DNA of 64,000 nt from Stramonita haemastoma (lineage: Eukaryota > Mollusca > Gastropoda > Neogastropoda > Muricidae): positions 84,166,541 through 84,230,540 of the forward strand of contig CM060316.1 of the NCBI GenBank assembly GCA_030674155.1, written 5' to 3'. Each line of letters opens with the position of its first letter. Positions within the stretch are counted from its first letter, which is position 1. The notes below the pieces were generated by a model. It saw only the letters and a list, made by a program, of their open reading frames with translations. It was not told the DNA's origin and ran no database searches. The translations under genes were made by a program, and so were the position numbers. Shown in pieces: positions 1-11,250 of this stretch.

Positions 1-1053
1 TAGTGTACGCGAGCTTCTTATAAACGGGTCCCACTGTAGTAAAAACAGAAACTAGGCATTCGTAATTTTTTGTATTTTTTAGCCAGAAGTTCATATTGAT
101 AAAATGACAGAATATTCGACAACTTGATTACTGTCGCTACCCTAGAAGAAAAATAAACCATTCACACAATTGTGAAGTAGAGCTGCTTTTGCTAACTAAA
201 GAAAAGTCAACGATTAAATATAATATTTTTGTAGTCCACTATTAATAGTATTATTGTCTAACCGTTCTTCGTCGACACGAAATAAATACTAGTATAGCCT
301 ATGTGCAAAAAATAGGCATCACGTTGACGCGCACACATACAAAAAACACGAGATCTAATATGAATCGCCTCCATCTTGGTCACCTAAACGTTGCTCTTAG
401 AGCACCTAGGGTATGCCTCGCCTAGGTCAAAGCGTGCCGGTAAGTTTGCCCTTCAAAAAGCTGCCTTTAGTCAATTTACCTTCTCCTGTCCCGATCTCTG
501 TCCCTGTCACGATGTCTGTCTCTATGGGACATGCTGATGGTGCTGTAAATGAAGCGACTCTTGTCAGAAACTTCTCGTACGTTGGCAAGTGTAAGTTGCT
601 GTACTTTCCTCAGCAAATGGCGGATGAACATAATGTGATCAAATGTGAATGAGCTGTCTCGGTTGACGCGTATGAATTTGTTTTAGCCTACTGCAGTCCT
701 ACCGCCTATTTATAGGACTTTCCTAATCAGCCAGGGCTATGTAATGTGGCACCTTTGACTTTCTGGCATCTGACCACAGTCCTGATATCAAAGAAATCTG
801 GAAAGGACTATAATTTGACTATAACATAACAAAGAATAAGCCAGGCCTAGATGAACTTCTCAGACTTCAACAACCACTTTAACAACAAAAAAAGAAGAAA
901 TTCGGGGACAAATTGCATGTTTGCGAATAAAATGTGCATGTTGTAATGCGTTCCCTCATTGTTAAGCTGATATGCTGCAGTCCTCAGCGGCCAACATAGG
1001 TGTTTATTTGCAGAACTAGACTAGGCCTAGCCTATGTTTCGTCGCGTTGTAAG
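1..1053. other. Unassigned leading region
   Basis: I see no gene I can support here. A 79-codon open frame at 413-652 (plus) has no recognisable domain and a proline/valine-rich composition. The stretch is moderately AT-rich and holds no obvious repeat. It may be flanking DNA of the LINE fragment that follows. Confidence 0.4.
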
Positions 1054-2387
1054 CTAGCCTAGCCTAATAAAATAAGCTATTTGCCGGAAGTCATATTTTG
1101 CTTCCGCTTGATTGCTTAGGCGGCACTCCACCAGTTTTACAGGCAACTTTTTGCTATATCCCGTAGTCCATTTAGACCGTAGGGGCGCCACAAAAGACCT
1201 CGCAACCAGCTCTCTCCATTTCCCTTTGTCCTCGACCTTTCTCAGGATGTCACTCAGCCTGAGGCCCGTCCACTCTCGGACGTTGCCCTCCCAACTCTTT
1301 CTCTGCCTTGCCTCTCCTTCTCCGCTTTGCACAGTTCTTTGCAGAATCGTCTTGGCAAGCCCTGTTGATCTTGCGACGTGCCATATCCACTTCAGTTTGC
1401 ATTTTTTGACTGTGGTCAGGAGGTCTTCAAAGGGCCCGATGGCTTGACCGATTCTGATTCTCACTTCCTCGTTAGTAATGTGGTCTTTGTAAGAGATGCC
1501 AATGAGTCTGCGAAAGCATCTCATCTCTGCGGCCTGTATTCTCCTCTCCAGATCCACTGTGAGGGTCCATGACTCACAAGCATACATGAATATTGAGATG
1601 ATCAGAGTGCGCATCAGCCTGATCTTTGAGCTGAGCGAGATGTTCCTGTTCTTCCAAATGGTCTTCAATTTTGTCAGTGCTGTAACTGTCTATGCAATTC
1701 TTGCGAGTATTTCAGGCTTGGATCCCTTGTCTGTTACAATTGCTACCAGGTACTTGAAGCTTTGTACCGTTTCAAAATTCTGACTACCGACCCTGATGTT
1801 GGTGTTGATGTTGTTGGTCATCAGCTTGGTCTTCTGTGCACTGATCTCCATGCCATAGGCTGTTGAAGTCTTGTCGAGGCATTCCACTAACCTAACTCTT
1901 CTTCTTTCCCTGCCAGTCCATCAATGTCATCAGCAAAACGCAAGTTGGTAATTGTTCTGCCTCCAATGCCAACTGTTCCTTCATGATCTTCCAGTGCATC
2001 AGTCATGATTCTCTCAAGGAAGATATTAAAGAGAGTAGGTGAGAGTAAGCAGCCTTGTCTGACGCCGACCGTCGTCCTGAACCAATCCCCTATGCCACCA
2101 TTGAAATAGACTGCACTAGTGGCCTTGTTGTAGAGCTCCTCAATGACTCTGATCTGGTTGGCATTGACATTGTACAGCCTCATGGTAGCCCACAGAGCTG
2201 CCTGCCATACCCTGTCAAACGCCCTTTTGAAATCCACAAAAACATGGTAAAGGTCTTGCTGATGCTGAAGGTACTTCTCGCATAGTATTCTTAGATTAAG
2301 AACCTGCTCTGTTGTACTTCGTCCTGCCCTGAAGCCTGCCTGTTCTTCAGCAATGATAGTCTCTGCTTGTGGCTTTAGGCAACACAT
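1054..2387 (-). mobile_element. 5'-truncated non-LTR retrotransposon (RT and C-terminal region), degraded
   Basis: Reading on the minus strand, the segment 2387-1887 encodes reverse transcriptase with the palm motifs FVDFKRAFD, GVRQGCLLSPTLFN and FADDID. The frame then shifts near 1890 and continues as the thumb-side region (GMEISAQKTKLM, FKYL). A TAG stop at about 1687-1689 interrupts the same frame, which then runs to 1054 through the region typical of this LINE group (YACESWTLT, LAKTILQ, REWTGL). The endonuclease half is missing, as expected from 5' truncation during target-primed reverse transcription. It is non-functional (one frameshift, one nonsense). Clade assignment (RTE-like) is tentative. 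Confidence 0.9.
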
Positions 2388-2404
2388 AGGCTCTAACAGT
2401 CAAA

Positions 2405-3600
2405 GTTTTCCAGTTTTCCTTCTATGTATTTTCATATGTATCACACTTGCGTTCGTATTGCGTGTACTAAGGCATCCAGAGAAATAAAAACCACTTTTTA
2501 AGAAAGACCAGCCCTTGCCTCAAAACTCAGGTTAAAGGCAAAAAAAATTATTTTTTAAAAAAAGGTAAAAGTGTCTCATAACCTTTGTGGTCATATAGGA
2601 GTGAGGCATCAGAGACCTCAGCTTCTCTAGGGGCCAGCATATTGAGGGCGGCGCCCATCTCTCCCTTGCTGATTTACCTTCCCTGACCCTAAAGAGAGCA
2701 TGTACCCACTTACAGATGGGTGAACTGGGGGACTGAACTAAAGCCAAGGCGCACAAACAGTCACCCATCCAATTGGAACCACGCTCGATGCTGTATAATC
2801 TTGACTAGGGGGAAAGCAAGTGCTTTGACCACTGAGCTATCCCGTCCCCAAAACTCAGGATAATACAAACAAATTTGGTATGTTTAATTTTTTTTTAAAT
2901 TTGTTAGCAAACACACACCCCCTCACATCCTTTGTCGTCTGCTGGCTGCCTTCACCACAGTATGCATGCACGGGTCAACGCCGTAGAAACACAAGCAATT
3001 CTTATTTGATGATCATTTCCACGTTCTCCTCCCTAACTGGTGTTGATCTATAACGTTAACCCCAAAAACAAATGCACAGGGCATTTTTTCATACGATAAA
3101 AAATCGGTGAAAACCAGCAAACCTGTTTTTGACTGGCACTCCAAACAAGCTAACCCTTATGTGTAGCCTTTCTTCTCTTTTTGATTACACACAAGGGTTA
3201 CATTCTGGCATTTTCCTTTTATTTTCATATATATCACTCTTGCATTCGTACTGCACGTACTAAAGCATCCACAGAAATAAAAACCACTTTTGTGAAATAC
3301 TAGTCCCTGACTCAAAATTCAGGACAGTACGAACACATTTGGTAGGTTTGAACTTTCTATATTTGTCAGCAAACACTGTACCTACTCAGTCCTTTGCCGT
3401 TTTCTAGCTGCCTCACCACAGTATGCATGCATGGGGTCAACGCTGTAAAAACACAAGCAATCCTCATTTCAGGATCATTCCCCATTTCCGCATCACCTGG
3501 TGTTAATCTATGGCCTCAACCCCCAAAACAAGTACACAGTGCATTTTTTCATACGTTCAAAAATCTGTGAAAACCAACAAACATGTTTCTGACTGGAACT
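2405..3600. repeat. Tandem duplication of a ~0.4 kb AT-rich segment
   Basis: Two copies lie head to tail: about 2405-2531 plus 2849-3145, and about 3204-3598. Shared landmarks include 'gcatcca.agaaataaaaacc', 'ccacagtatgcatgca', 'acacaagcaat' and 'ggtgttgatct/ggtgttaatct'. The left copy is split by a SINE. The copies have diverged by substitutions and small indels, so the duplication is not recent. No coding potential was seen. Confidence 0.75.
2532..2848 (-). mobile_element. tRNA-derived SINE with 11-bp target-site duplication
   Basis: On the minus strand the element starts with a tRNA-like head (box-A-like tagctcagtggtcaaagc near 2838). It is flanked by direct repeats of caaaactcagg at 2521-2531 and 2849-2859. 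Removing it restores the continuity of the host repeat, whose second copy at 3.2-3.6 kb lacks the insertion. It is a distinct family from the other SINEs in the window. Confidence 0.75.
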
Positions 3601-3601
3601 G

Positions 3602-3605
<4 letters not shown>

Positions 3606-3667
<62 letters not shown>

Positions 3668-3690
3668 CATATACATACATACATAATATA
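3606..3690. repeat. (TA)n / (CATA)n microsatellite
   Basis: A run of about 27 TA dinucleotides passes into CATACATA repeats and then TATATA. Simple repeat; open frames over it are artefacts. Confidence 0.95.
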
Positions 3691-3844
3691 TATAAACCAG
3701 CAAACATGTTTTTTACAGGCACTCTTTAGAAGATCGTACATGTATTTGTTTGTTTTGTTTTTTTTGGTTGATTTGAATTTTGGAATACCTTCCTTGTAAA
3801 CAGTGTATCCCTAGTTCCTTTATTCATATTATGGGTTTTATTCT

Positions 3845-4065
3845 TTCAATTCGGGGATAATGGAATAATCACCTGAGCACGCTTTTACATCCAGTCTCGG
3901 TGTGCGTGCAGTTTTGTAAGTTTTATCATCCATTCCCATCAGCACAAATGGCCTACTTTTCCAAAATGTGGAATGGGTTTTAACGTGAGCGCAAGAGGTT
4001 GTGCATGTGTTTACACATGAGACTTCAGTTTATAGACTCATTCAAAGGAGGAGACTACAATCTAT
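3845..4065 (-). mobile_element. Degraded SINE (family A), minus orientation
   Basis: The segment carries the reverse complement of the family-A body: the terminal block 'tttttacatccagtc', the internal block around 'tttccaaaatgtggaa', and the 'cattcaaaggagga' block that corresponds to the 'tcctttcagatgagac' region of the better copies at 4.76 and 15.42 kb. The tRNA-like head is lost. Confidence 0.55.
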
Positions 4066-4115
4066 GCACAAGATTATGAGCATGACAACATAATCAATTT
4101 GAATATACTGACTAC

Positions 4116-4759
4116 CTACATCAGTTGGAGTAAGGCAGGGCTGTCTGCTCTCGCCCACTCTTTTCAACATCTTCTTTGAGAGAACCATGGCTGATGCACT
4201 AGAACATCATGAAGGATCAGTCAGCATTGGTGGGAGAACGATCATAAACCTCGCTTCGCAAATTGACGGACTAGCAAGATTAGAAAGAGCTTGCCAGCCT
4301 AACAGAACACCTCAATAAGGCCTCCAAAACAAGCCGCATGGAAATCAGTGCAGGGAAGACCAAACTGATGACCAATGACTGTCATCACACTCCCAAGGGC
4401 ATCGGCACTGATATCAGGGTCAATGACCAGAAGCTGGAAACAGTTCAAAGCTTCAAGTACTTTGGAACTGTTGTATCAGACAAGGGGTCCAGGCCAAAAG
4501 TAGTATGCAGGATTACACCGACAATAACAGCACTGTCAAAACTGAACACCATCTGGAGAGAAAAAACATTTCACTCAACTCCAAGATCAGACTAATGCAC
4601 TCCTTTGTCATATCTATATTCCTGTGTGCCAGTGAATCATGGATCCTGGCTGCAGAATTGGAGAGAAGAGTACAGGCGGTAGAAATGAGATGCTTCCGGA
4701 AACTCCTTGGCATCTCCAACAAAGACCACATAAGCAACAGAGAGGGAGGGAGGGGGGGG
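4116..4759 (+). mobile_element. LINE reverse-transcriptase fragment, 5' part, split by a SINE
   Basis: It starts within RT (SVGVRQGCLLSPTLFN at about 4124). The catalytic FADD region is damaged (LASQIDGLA), then the MEISAGKTKLM, FKYFGTVVSDKGSRP and CASESWILAAELERR stretches follow with at least one frameshift near 4505-4560. The sequence stops at the SINE insertion and resumes at about 5105. It belongs to the same LINE group as the fragment at 1.05-2.39 kb. Pseudogenic. Confidence 0.85.
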
Positions 4760-5104
4760 GGGGAGACGGGATAGCCTAGTGGTCAGAACACTGCGCTCGC
4801 AATTTGACAACCCGAGTTCGATTCCTGTTTGAGGGGATTTTTCCTCTGGAGTTAACATCAGTGCTGACTCCACTCCCCCGAAAAAAGTCCTTCAGATGAG
4901 ATTTTAAACAGAGGCCCCGTGTGCGAACGCACGCAGAACATCTTGTGCACACGTTAAATCCTGTTCCACTTTTTGTAAGAGTAGGCCATCATGTGCCGGT
5001 CGGAACAGATGACAAGATTTACAAGACCGCAAACACACGGGGACTGGATGTAAAAAATACATGAGTGTTTATTCCTTATCCTCCATATAAAAGATTTTTT
5101 TTTA
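4760..5104 (+). mobile_element. tRNA-derived SINE (family A) inserted in LINE
   Basis: The head shows box A (tagcctagtggtcagaac, about 4772) and box B (gagttcgattc, 4814-4824). A conserved body follows with 'ggagttaacatcagtgctga', 'cgaacgcacgcagaacatct', 'gagtaggcca' and 'ggggactggatgtaaaa'. It is the best copy of the most abundant SINE family in the window. It interrupts the LINE reading frame between the DHISN motif and the TGP region. Confidence 0.85.
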
Positions 5105-5432
5105 AATAAAAGACTTGTATTACAGAATCAAGCAATCCACTGGGCCCTGCAAAAACCTAACAATCATAAAGAAGGGTAAACTTTATGGTATGGGCATGTC
5201 ACAAAATCAAAAGGACTTGCAAAGACAATAGTGCAAGGCACTGTTCAAGGAGGAAGAAAAAGAGGCAGACCAAGGAAGAGATGGGAGGACAACATCAGTA
5301 GCCTAAATGGACAGGCCTGGAACTAAAAAAAAACCCTGATAAAGGCAGAACAGAGAGAGAAATGGAGGGAACTGGTTGTCAAGTCTTCTGGGGTGCCCCC
5401 ATAGTCGCCAGACTACGGGATAGGTAGAATGA
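5105..5432 (+). mobile_element. LINE 3' part after the SINE insertion
   Basis: This continues the interrupted LINE. It encodes the C-terminal tail seen in related copies (KGKLYGMG, a GGRKRGRPRKRWEDN-like stretch, WRELVVKSS), with stops and frameshifts. It ends in an AATG/GGATG-rich tail ('agaatgaatgaatggatg') like the short tandem tails of RTE-type LINEs. Confidence 0.8.
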
Positions 5433-5460
5433 ATGAATGGATGATCTTTATTTTCCAAGG

Positions 5461-5465
5461 GTAAC
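5461..5465. repeat. Target-site duplication of the Gypsy element (left)
   Basis: The five bases gtaac directly precede the left LTR and recur at 13944-13948 directly after the right LTR, as expected for a Gypsy integrase. Confidence 0.85.
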
Positions 5466-5633
5466 TGTTTCGTTATGTACACACACACACACTGCTCACT
5501 CCCTAGCTCACTGCCTCAACAGACACACCTGTCAGTTGGCTCGTTACCTTGCAGATTGCCGCTCGCTTTATTCTCAGCTGAAAAGTGTCTTTTTACGGCA
5601 ATCGCCAAATATACGCACAGCAACCATGTCACA
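5466..5633 (-). repeat. 3' LTR of the Gypsy element
   Basis: It starts tgtttcgttatgtac and ends catgtcaca. It is near-identical to 13779-13943: extra AC unit, tgtcag versus ccgtcag, gattgcc versus gactgcc, and a 2-bp indel in gctcgcttta. It is short for a Gypsy LTR. It contains a (CA)n run. Confidence 0.95.
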
Positions 5634-5655
5634 TCTTCCCCTTTTCTTTTCAAAG
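5634..5655 (-). promoter_or_regulatory. Polypurine tract of the Gypsy element
   Basis: On the minus strand this reads as gaaaagaaaaggggaaga immediately before the 3' LTR, the position where a plus-strand primer tract is required. Confidence 0.75.
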
Positions 5656-6137
5656 TTTAAAAAACAATTAAAATTTAAGACCCCCGTTTCTCCCTTCCTT
5701 TTCTCCAAGTCCAATGGTAGTCTACTTTCTATAATGAAAATTAAATGGAACTAAATCAATCATAAAAGTCACCATGTAATTCAAGTCAATATGCACTAAT
5801 GCAACCTTTAAAATTTTAAGACAAGTACAAGGACATCAACATTCTTCCCTTTTAAAACAGGTGTTTTGCATAATCATTCTTTGAAAATTAAAACACGATC
5901 TAAAAGGGTTTCTTTTCTTTAGATTGTCTGCTACTAAGCACTAAAATAATTCTTATTCTTCTCAATGAATCAATGCTTGTTTAGACTATGATTTGTTAAA
6001 CAGGCAAAAAATTTTTTTTTTTTCTTTGGTTAGTTTGCAACTGGTTCAGCATCTGGGCATGACTTGGTACATTGAATGACAGCAAACATGTACAAAATGT
6101 AGTACTCACCCCAAAACTGAAGTCCCGAATATAACTT
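5656..6137 (-). other. Gypsy 3' untranslated segment
   Basis: AT-rich sequence between the end of pol and the polypurine tract. No open frame of note and no env-like gene. Confidence 0.5.
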
Positions 6138-6470
6138 CTAAACTTGAAAAGAAACCTTTATTACGCCAAGGCATTTACGATTAACTACCACATTCCTTCG
6201 ACTAATTTTATCGAAATCTTGCCGTCGGTGGATTTGTCGGCCGGATCTGGTAACTCGACCGGGTGACTGTGGCTGGTGAGGTGTTGAGCTCTCCCTCCTC
6301 TGTGGTGATGGAGAGAACGCAGGGGCCGCCGGTGTAGGGGTTCCTGATACTCCCTCGTAGGACCCGTACTGGGTCGCCGGAGATGACGGGCCTGGTTGCC
6401 CGCCGGTAGGCTGGGTAGACACTGGCTCCAGCGCCTCCTGGTTGTGGTGATCAGTTGGCGGCGACGGCAT
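6138..6470 (-). pseudogene. Gypsy pol C-terminal tail (Pro/Ser-rich)
   Basis: The 110-codon frame is rich in Pro, Ser, Gln and Thr and holds the RVTRSGRQI motif near its end, typical of the extreme C terminus of Gypsy integrases. It lies in a different frame from the preceding integrase segment, so a frameshift or stop separates them. Confidence 0.65.
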
Positions 6471-6488
6471 TTGCTGGACCTATGGTGG

Positions 6489-6755
6489 CTATGTCATTCG
6501 CTCGTTCATTGTGGATGTGGTATCTGGACGAAGGTGTCGTCGATTGCGACGCAGTTTTCCTCGTGGCGTCTGGATGACGTAGGACCGCCGTGCATGCTGA
6601 TGCACCACCTCTCCGGGCAGCTTCCAGCCCTTGTCATTGTCCAACTTAACAAAGACCTGCTGGCCTGGGTGAAACTCCCTAAGAGGCTGGGCTCCATGAT
6701 GTGCGTCATATGCATGTTTCTGGCGCTGTTTGGCTTGAATGTCCCGAGCGCGCAC
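6489..6755 (-). pseudogene. Gypsy integrase C-terminal domain fragment
   Basis: Contains the HPGQQVFVKL...GWKLPGEVV...YVIQTPRGKLRRNRRHLRP pattern of the integrase C-terminal SH3-like domain (residues about 28-78), which binds viral-type LTR DNA. The frame is broken from the DDE core upstream. Confidence 0.75.
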
Positions 6756-6765
6756 TAAGGCAGGG

Positions 6766-7155
6766 TCAATGGGAATGGGAATGAGAGTTTTGGGGAGGAC
6801 TGGGAGGGTGGTGCGGAACTTCCTGCCACAGGCCAGCTCTGCTTGGGCTGGCTCCCAGTGCTGGTATGGGCGTCGATCTGTATGTCAGGAGGGCGAGGAA
6901 GGGGTCCTCCTGCCTCAGGATTCCCTTCGCAATGTTCACTGCGCTCTCTGCCTGTCCATTGGCTTGTGGATAATGAGGGCTTGATGTCGTATGGCAGAAA
7001 TTCCAATCTCCTGCAAATTGCTTGAACTCCCCCGATGAAAATTGCATTCCATTATCTGTTACTACTGTTTCTGGCACCCCATGTTGTGCAAAGCAGGCTT
7101 TCATTTTCACCACTACCTCCTTCACAGTCAGTTTTGAGTTTTGATAGGCTGGCAA
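6766..7155 (-). pseudogene. Gypsy integrase catalytic-core fragment
   Basis: Encodes the second half of the rve core: VVTDNGMQFSS with the second catalytic Asp and HYPQANGQAESAVN with the catalytic Glu. The first Asp (VDICE) lies in the neighbouring frame at 7052-7373, so a frameshift at about 7130-7150 separates them. It would insert the cDNA if intact; here it is inactive. Confidence 0.85.
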
Positions 7156-7373
7156 TGTTCAGGTATCTTGAGTAGCAGTCTACTATGATGAGATAGTGTG
7201 TCTTTTCCACTTCACAGATATCTACACTCACTCGCTGGTACGGTCTCTCTGGTGGATCAGATGGCATGAGCAGTTCAGCCCTCTGAGAAGGCTGCTTTTC
7301 TAAGCATATCCGGCACTTAGACACTGTCTGGCGAATGTCCTCTGCTATTTTCGGCCACCATACACACTGCTTT
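7052..7373 (-). pseudogene. Gypsy integrase N-terminal segment, cut by LINE insertion
   Basis: On the minus strand it begins at the LINE junction with CVWWPKIAEDI, the zinc-binding domain with C-x2-C-type residues (CRICLEKQ), and then the first catalytic Asp in SVDICE. Upstream coding continues on the other side of the LINE: reading across the two target-site copies joins the frame without loss. The open frame apparently extending to 7513 is LINE sequence, not Gypsy. Confidence 0.85.
7360..7373. repeat. Target-site duplication of the nested LINE (left)
   Basis: atacacactgcttt at 7360-7373 recurs at 10632-10645, bounding the LINE inside the Gypsy integrase sequence. Confidence 0.85.
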
Positions 7374-10300
7374 ACCCCCGTGGGACTCCCGGGGAATGCT
7401 TGCAAAGCGAGCATTACAAGAATAGGGTTCCTGCCCGCCAGCCAGGCATGTCGTAAGAGGCGACTAAGGTGGCACCACTCCCCCAGGTAGGGGGTTGGAC
7501 ACAGGGCTAACAACCCCGTTCTGTAAAAAAAAGATTGTTACAGAAACAGCAACAAAGAAATTCAACACTACTGGGTGCGACGGGCTTCCAGAGTCATCGA
7601 AAGATACTCGTATGAATGGCAGTGGTGAAAGCCGAGAGGAAGCCACTGGCAGGAAGATGGAAGTCTTGAGCGCCAAAACCAAAACCAGAATAGGATTCTG
7701 GAATGTTAGAACGATGTACAAGACAGGAAAACTGGCGCAAGTTACAGCAGAAATGAAACGCAACAACCTACACATCCTAGGAGTCAGCGAGAGCCGATGG
7801 ACAGGATCAGGCAGATGCAAAACCAACACAGGAGAGACAGTGCTGTACAGCGGCAGAAGGGACAACCAGCACCGTGAAGGAGTAGCCATCATCATGAAGA
7901 AAGGAATAGAGAAGTGCCTGATGGAGTGGAAACCTATCAACAGCAGGTTGATGAAGATAAGAATGAAGGGGAGACACATTAACACCACTATCATCCAATG
8001 CTATGCACCAACTAACGACAGTGCAGAAGAAGACAAAGACGAATTCTATGCACAACTACAAGCAGAACTGGAAGATATCCCAAGCCATGACATGAAGATT
8101 GTAATGGGCGACCTGAACGCAAAAGTTGGAAATAACAACATAGGCCAAGAAAGAGCCATGGGAAAGGAAGGATGTGGCACCATGAATGACAACGGAGAGA
8201 GACTGGTGGAACTCTGCATGACAAACAGCCTCATTATTGGAGGGACACTGTTTACACACCCTGAAATCCACAAGCTTACCTGGTGCTCCCCCAATGGAAG
8301 AGACAAGAACCAGATCGACCACCTGATGATCAATGGGACATGGAGAAGATCGCTGCTAGATGTAAGAGTAAAGAGGGGAGCTGATGTTGGCAGTGACCAC
8401 CACCTTGTCACTGCCATCCTCAAAGTAAAGCTGAGGAAAAATATATCTAGGAAACTGAGACAACAACAGTTTGATGTGGAGAAGCTGCGTGACACCAAAG
8501 CAAAGAGTGCTTTCATCCTTCAGCTGAAAAACAAGTTCCAAGCACTGGTGGATGCTGAAAATTACGCACAACCAGACATGACTGGTATTAACACCATGTG
8601 GGAACAAGTCAAAACAGCCTACACACAAGCCAGCGAAACATGCTTAGGACAGAGACAGAGGAAGAGGAAAAAGTGGATCACAACAGACACCTGGCAGGCC
8701 ATCGAGAACAGGAGAGAACTGAAGAAGAAAATTTTGGAAACCAAGTCCGAGAGAATAAGAGAGAGGTTCAAACAACAGTATAGAGAGGCAGACCAAACTG
8801 TGAAGAAGATGGCAAGAGCAGACAAACGAGCCTACTTGGATGATATTGCAAGCCAAGCAGAAGAGGCCGCCGCCAAAGGAGAACAAGGACAGGTGTTTAA
8901 GATCACCAAAATTGTCAGTGGCAAATACCGGGGAAACACCGAGACGCCGATTGAAGACAAACAGGGCCGACTCCTTACCACAGAAGCAGAACAAGATGCT
9001 AGATGGGCAGAACATTTCAACGAAGTTCTCAACAGACCGCCACCAACTGAAGAGGCGGATGTACAAGACCCTGATGCCGACCTCAGTGTTAACACCACTC
9101 CACCAGAGAAGAAAAAAATTATAACAGCCATCAGATCTCTCAAGAACGGAAAAGCCCCTGGCCAGGACAACCTAAATGCAGAGCTCTTCAAAGCAGACAC
9201 AGAGTTTGCAGCCACGGTTCTACAACCACTCTTTACTGCTATATGGGAGGAGAAACAGATACCAGAAGACTGGACAAAAGGAGTCATCGTGAAGATCCCA
9301 AAGAAAGGAGCCCTGAGCAACTGTAACAATTGGAGAGGAATCACTCTGCTATCTATTCCCAGCAAGATCCTAGCAAAAATAATAATTAAACGAATCTCAG
9401 AAGCAGTGGACCAACAACTCAGAAAAGAACAGGCAGGTTTTCGACCAGGAAGAGGATGCACAGATCAGATCTTTACCCTGCGCAACATCATCGAACAGTG
9501 CACAGAATGGCAGAGACAGCTGTACATCAACTTTGTAGACTTTGAGAAAGCCTTTGACAGCATACATCGAAAAAGTCTATGGTGCATACTCCGAGCATAT
9601 GGAATACCGCAGGAGATTGTACAAGTCATTAAGAGCTTCTACAAAAACTTCACATGTAGAGTAGGAAACAGTGAAACCAGCTTCAGTGTAAAGACCGGCG
9701 TCAGACAAGGCTGCCCCATGTCGGCACTGCTCTTCAACCTGACAATCGACTGGGTGATGAGACAGACAACAGCTGACCAGCCGCGGGGCATCAGATGGAC
9801 CCCTTTCACAACACTTGAAGACCTAGATTTTGCTGACGATCTGGCACTGCTCTCACACACCCACCATCATATCCAGGAGAAGACATCCCGTCTCAAAACT
9901 TTTGCCCAGCAAGTAGGCCTGAAAATCAGCCAGAAGAAGACAGAGGTGATGATGCTAAACGTTCAGAATCCCTCTCCTGTCACAGTGAACGGAGAAGATC
10001 TGCCAACAACTGAAGAGTTCACATACCTTGGGAGTATTGTCAGGCATGGTGGCGGAGCAAGCAGTGACATCAAAAACCGCATCAACAAAGCAAGAGCTGC
10101 TTACAGAAATCTGAACAATGTGTGGAAGTCATCCCAATACAGCACAAAGACCAAACTAAGACTGTATCAGAGCTGCGTACTTTCCACCCTCCTGTATGGC
10201 TCGGAATGCTGGAGGATGACTGAGAATGACATTAACAAACTGTCTACATTCCACACGAAGAATCTCAGGAGAATACTGCGCATCTTCTGGCCTGAGACCA

Positions 10301-10631
10301 TCTCCAACCAAGAACTCCTGGCCCACTGCGACCAAGAAAATATAGATACCATCATTATGCAAAGACAATGGAGATGAATAGGACACATCAGCCGACGGGA
10401 ACAAGGGAACATCGCCCGAACAGCCCTCCACTGGACACCAGACGGAAAACGCAGGCGAGGACGACCCAAGAACACCTGGCGTCGGACAATAGAAACAGAG
10501 CTGAAGACCCTCCAACACTCCTGGGGAACCATTCAGAAACTGGCCCAAGACAGGCAGGAGTGGAGAACCTTTGTTGCTGCCCTACATGCCAAGAAGGCAT
10601 AAAAAGGCTTTGGATGGATTTGGATGGATGG
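7374..10631 (+). mobile_element. Near full-length non-LTR retrotransposon inserted in the Gypsy element
   Basis: About 3.26 kb between 14-bp direct repeats. A 120-bp 5' leader ('gtaagaggcgactaaggtgg' at about 7449) precedes one long frame for endonuclease plus reverse transcriptase. A short 3' tail made of GGAT/TTGGATGGAT units follows the stop; it has no poly(A). Single ORF, apurinic-type endonuclease and short-repeat tail fit an RTE-like clade; this assignment is inferred. Confidence 0.92.
7495..10602 (+). pseudogene. LINE endonuclease/reverse transcriptase, one in-frame stop
   Basis: The frame encodes 960 codons to a TGA at 10375-10377, then stays open in the same frame for 75 more codons to TAA at 10600-10602. 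The N-terminal APE-type endonuclease shows NVRTM (about residue 70), GVSESRW, YAPTND, GDLNAKVG, QIDHLM and GSDHHLV. RT motifs are NNWRGITLLSI, EQAGFRPGRG, NFVDFEKAFD (about residue 680), GVRQGCPMSALLFN and LDFADDLALL (about residue 777). The C-terminal part past the stop holds the GHISRRE and KRRRGRPKNTW segments common to these elements. Function: nicking of target DNA and target-primed reverse transcription. The stop removes the conserved tail, so this copy is probably dead, but only just. The start codon choice is uncertain because the frame has no RBS-like cue. Confidence 0.92.
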
Positions 10632-10645
10632 ATACACACTGCTTT
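10632..10645. repeat. Target-site duplication of the nested LINE (right)
   Basis: Second copy of atacacactgcttt. Gypsy coding resumes here on the minus strand (REHAK-type spacer upstream of the integrase zinc domain). Confidence 0.85.
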
Positions 10646-11250
10646 GCCCTTTCTCTGCACTTTACAATTCCTAAGTGTACATCATGGATTCTCTCTAACA
10701 ATTTTTTTCTCATAGAGTGGGGAATCACTATTCTGTCTCCACGAATCAAGAGTCCATCGCATACACTGAGTTCGTTTCGGAGAACAAACAGGTCTCTAGC
10801 AGCCAACTGTACATCTGCCTTGTTTTCCGGCCACCAGTTCAGGTTCACGTCTTTCGGAGTTTTCTCTCGGATTTCTGCCAATCTGGCATCTCTCATCGGC
10901 CAAGATGCCATGATTTCATTCACATGTGACTGCACTTCTGTGTGTGTGGAGTTTTCATCTTTCGTATTCATTGGGCTTCTTGACAGTGCGTCAGCTACAT
11001 GCATGCTTTTTCCCGGGACATGTACTGCCTTCAAATTGAACCGTGTTAGTCTCAGCAACAATCTCTGGCACCTGAGTGGCGTGTCTGCAAGTTCTTTAGA
11101 GTTCATCAGCGGCACCAGTGGCTTGTGATCTGTGAGAATCTGAAACTCGGGCAGTCCTACCAGGTATCTTTCAAACTTCTCGCACGCCCACGTTGTTGCC
11201 AGGCATTCCTTTTCGATTTGTGCGTACCTCTTTTCCGCATCTGTCAGAGT
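10646..11250 (-). pseudogene. Gypsy RNase H C-terminal part and RNase H-integrase spacer
   Basis: The minus-strand frame at 11115-10582 carries the end of RNase H and the connection to integrase: RCQRLLLRLTRFN, VHVPGKSMHVADALSRSP, then RIHDVHLGIVKCRERAKQCV, which runs into the LINE junction. The stretch 11250-11115 (TDHKPLV-type region) is in the same general path but shifted from the RT frame, so a frameshift lies near 11250. Confidence 0.85.

Noticed and set aside
413..652. 79-codon plus-strand ORF
   Set aside because: No recognisable domain, no splice context that fits, and composition typical of chance frames.
5634..6137. Possible env gene of the LTR element
   Set aside because: No long frame, signal peptide or membrane segment between pol and the 3' LTR.
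8046..9461. Several long minus-strand ORFs opposite the LINE
   Set aside because: They are antisense shadows of the endonuclease/RT frame.
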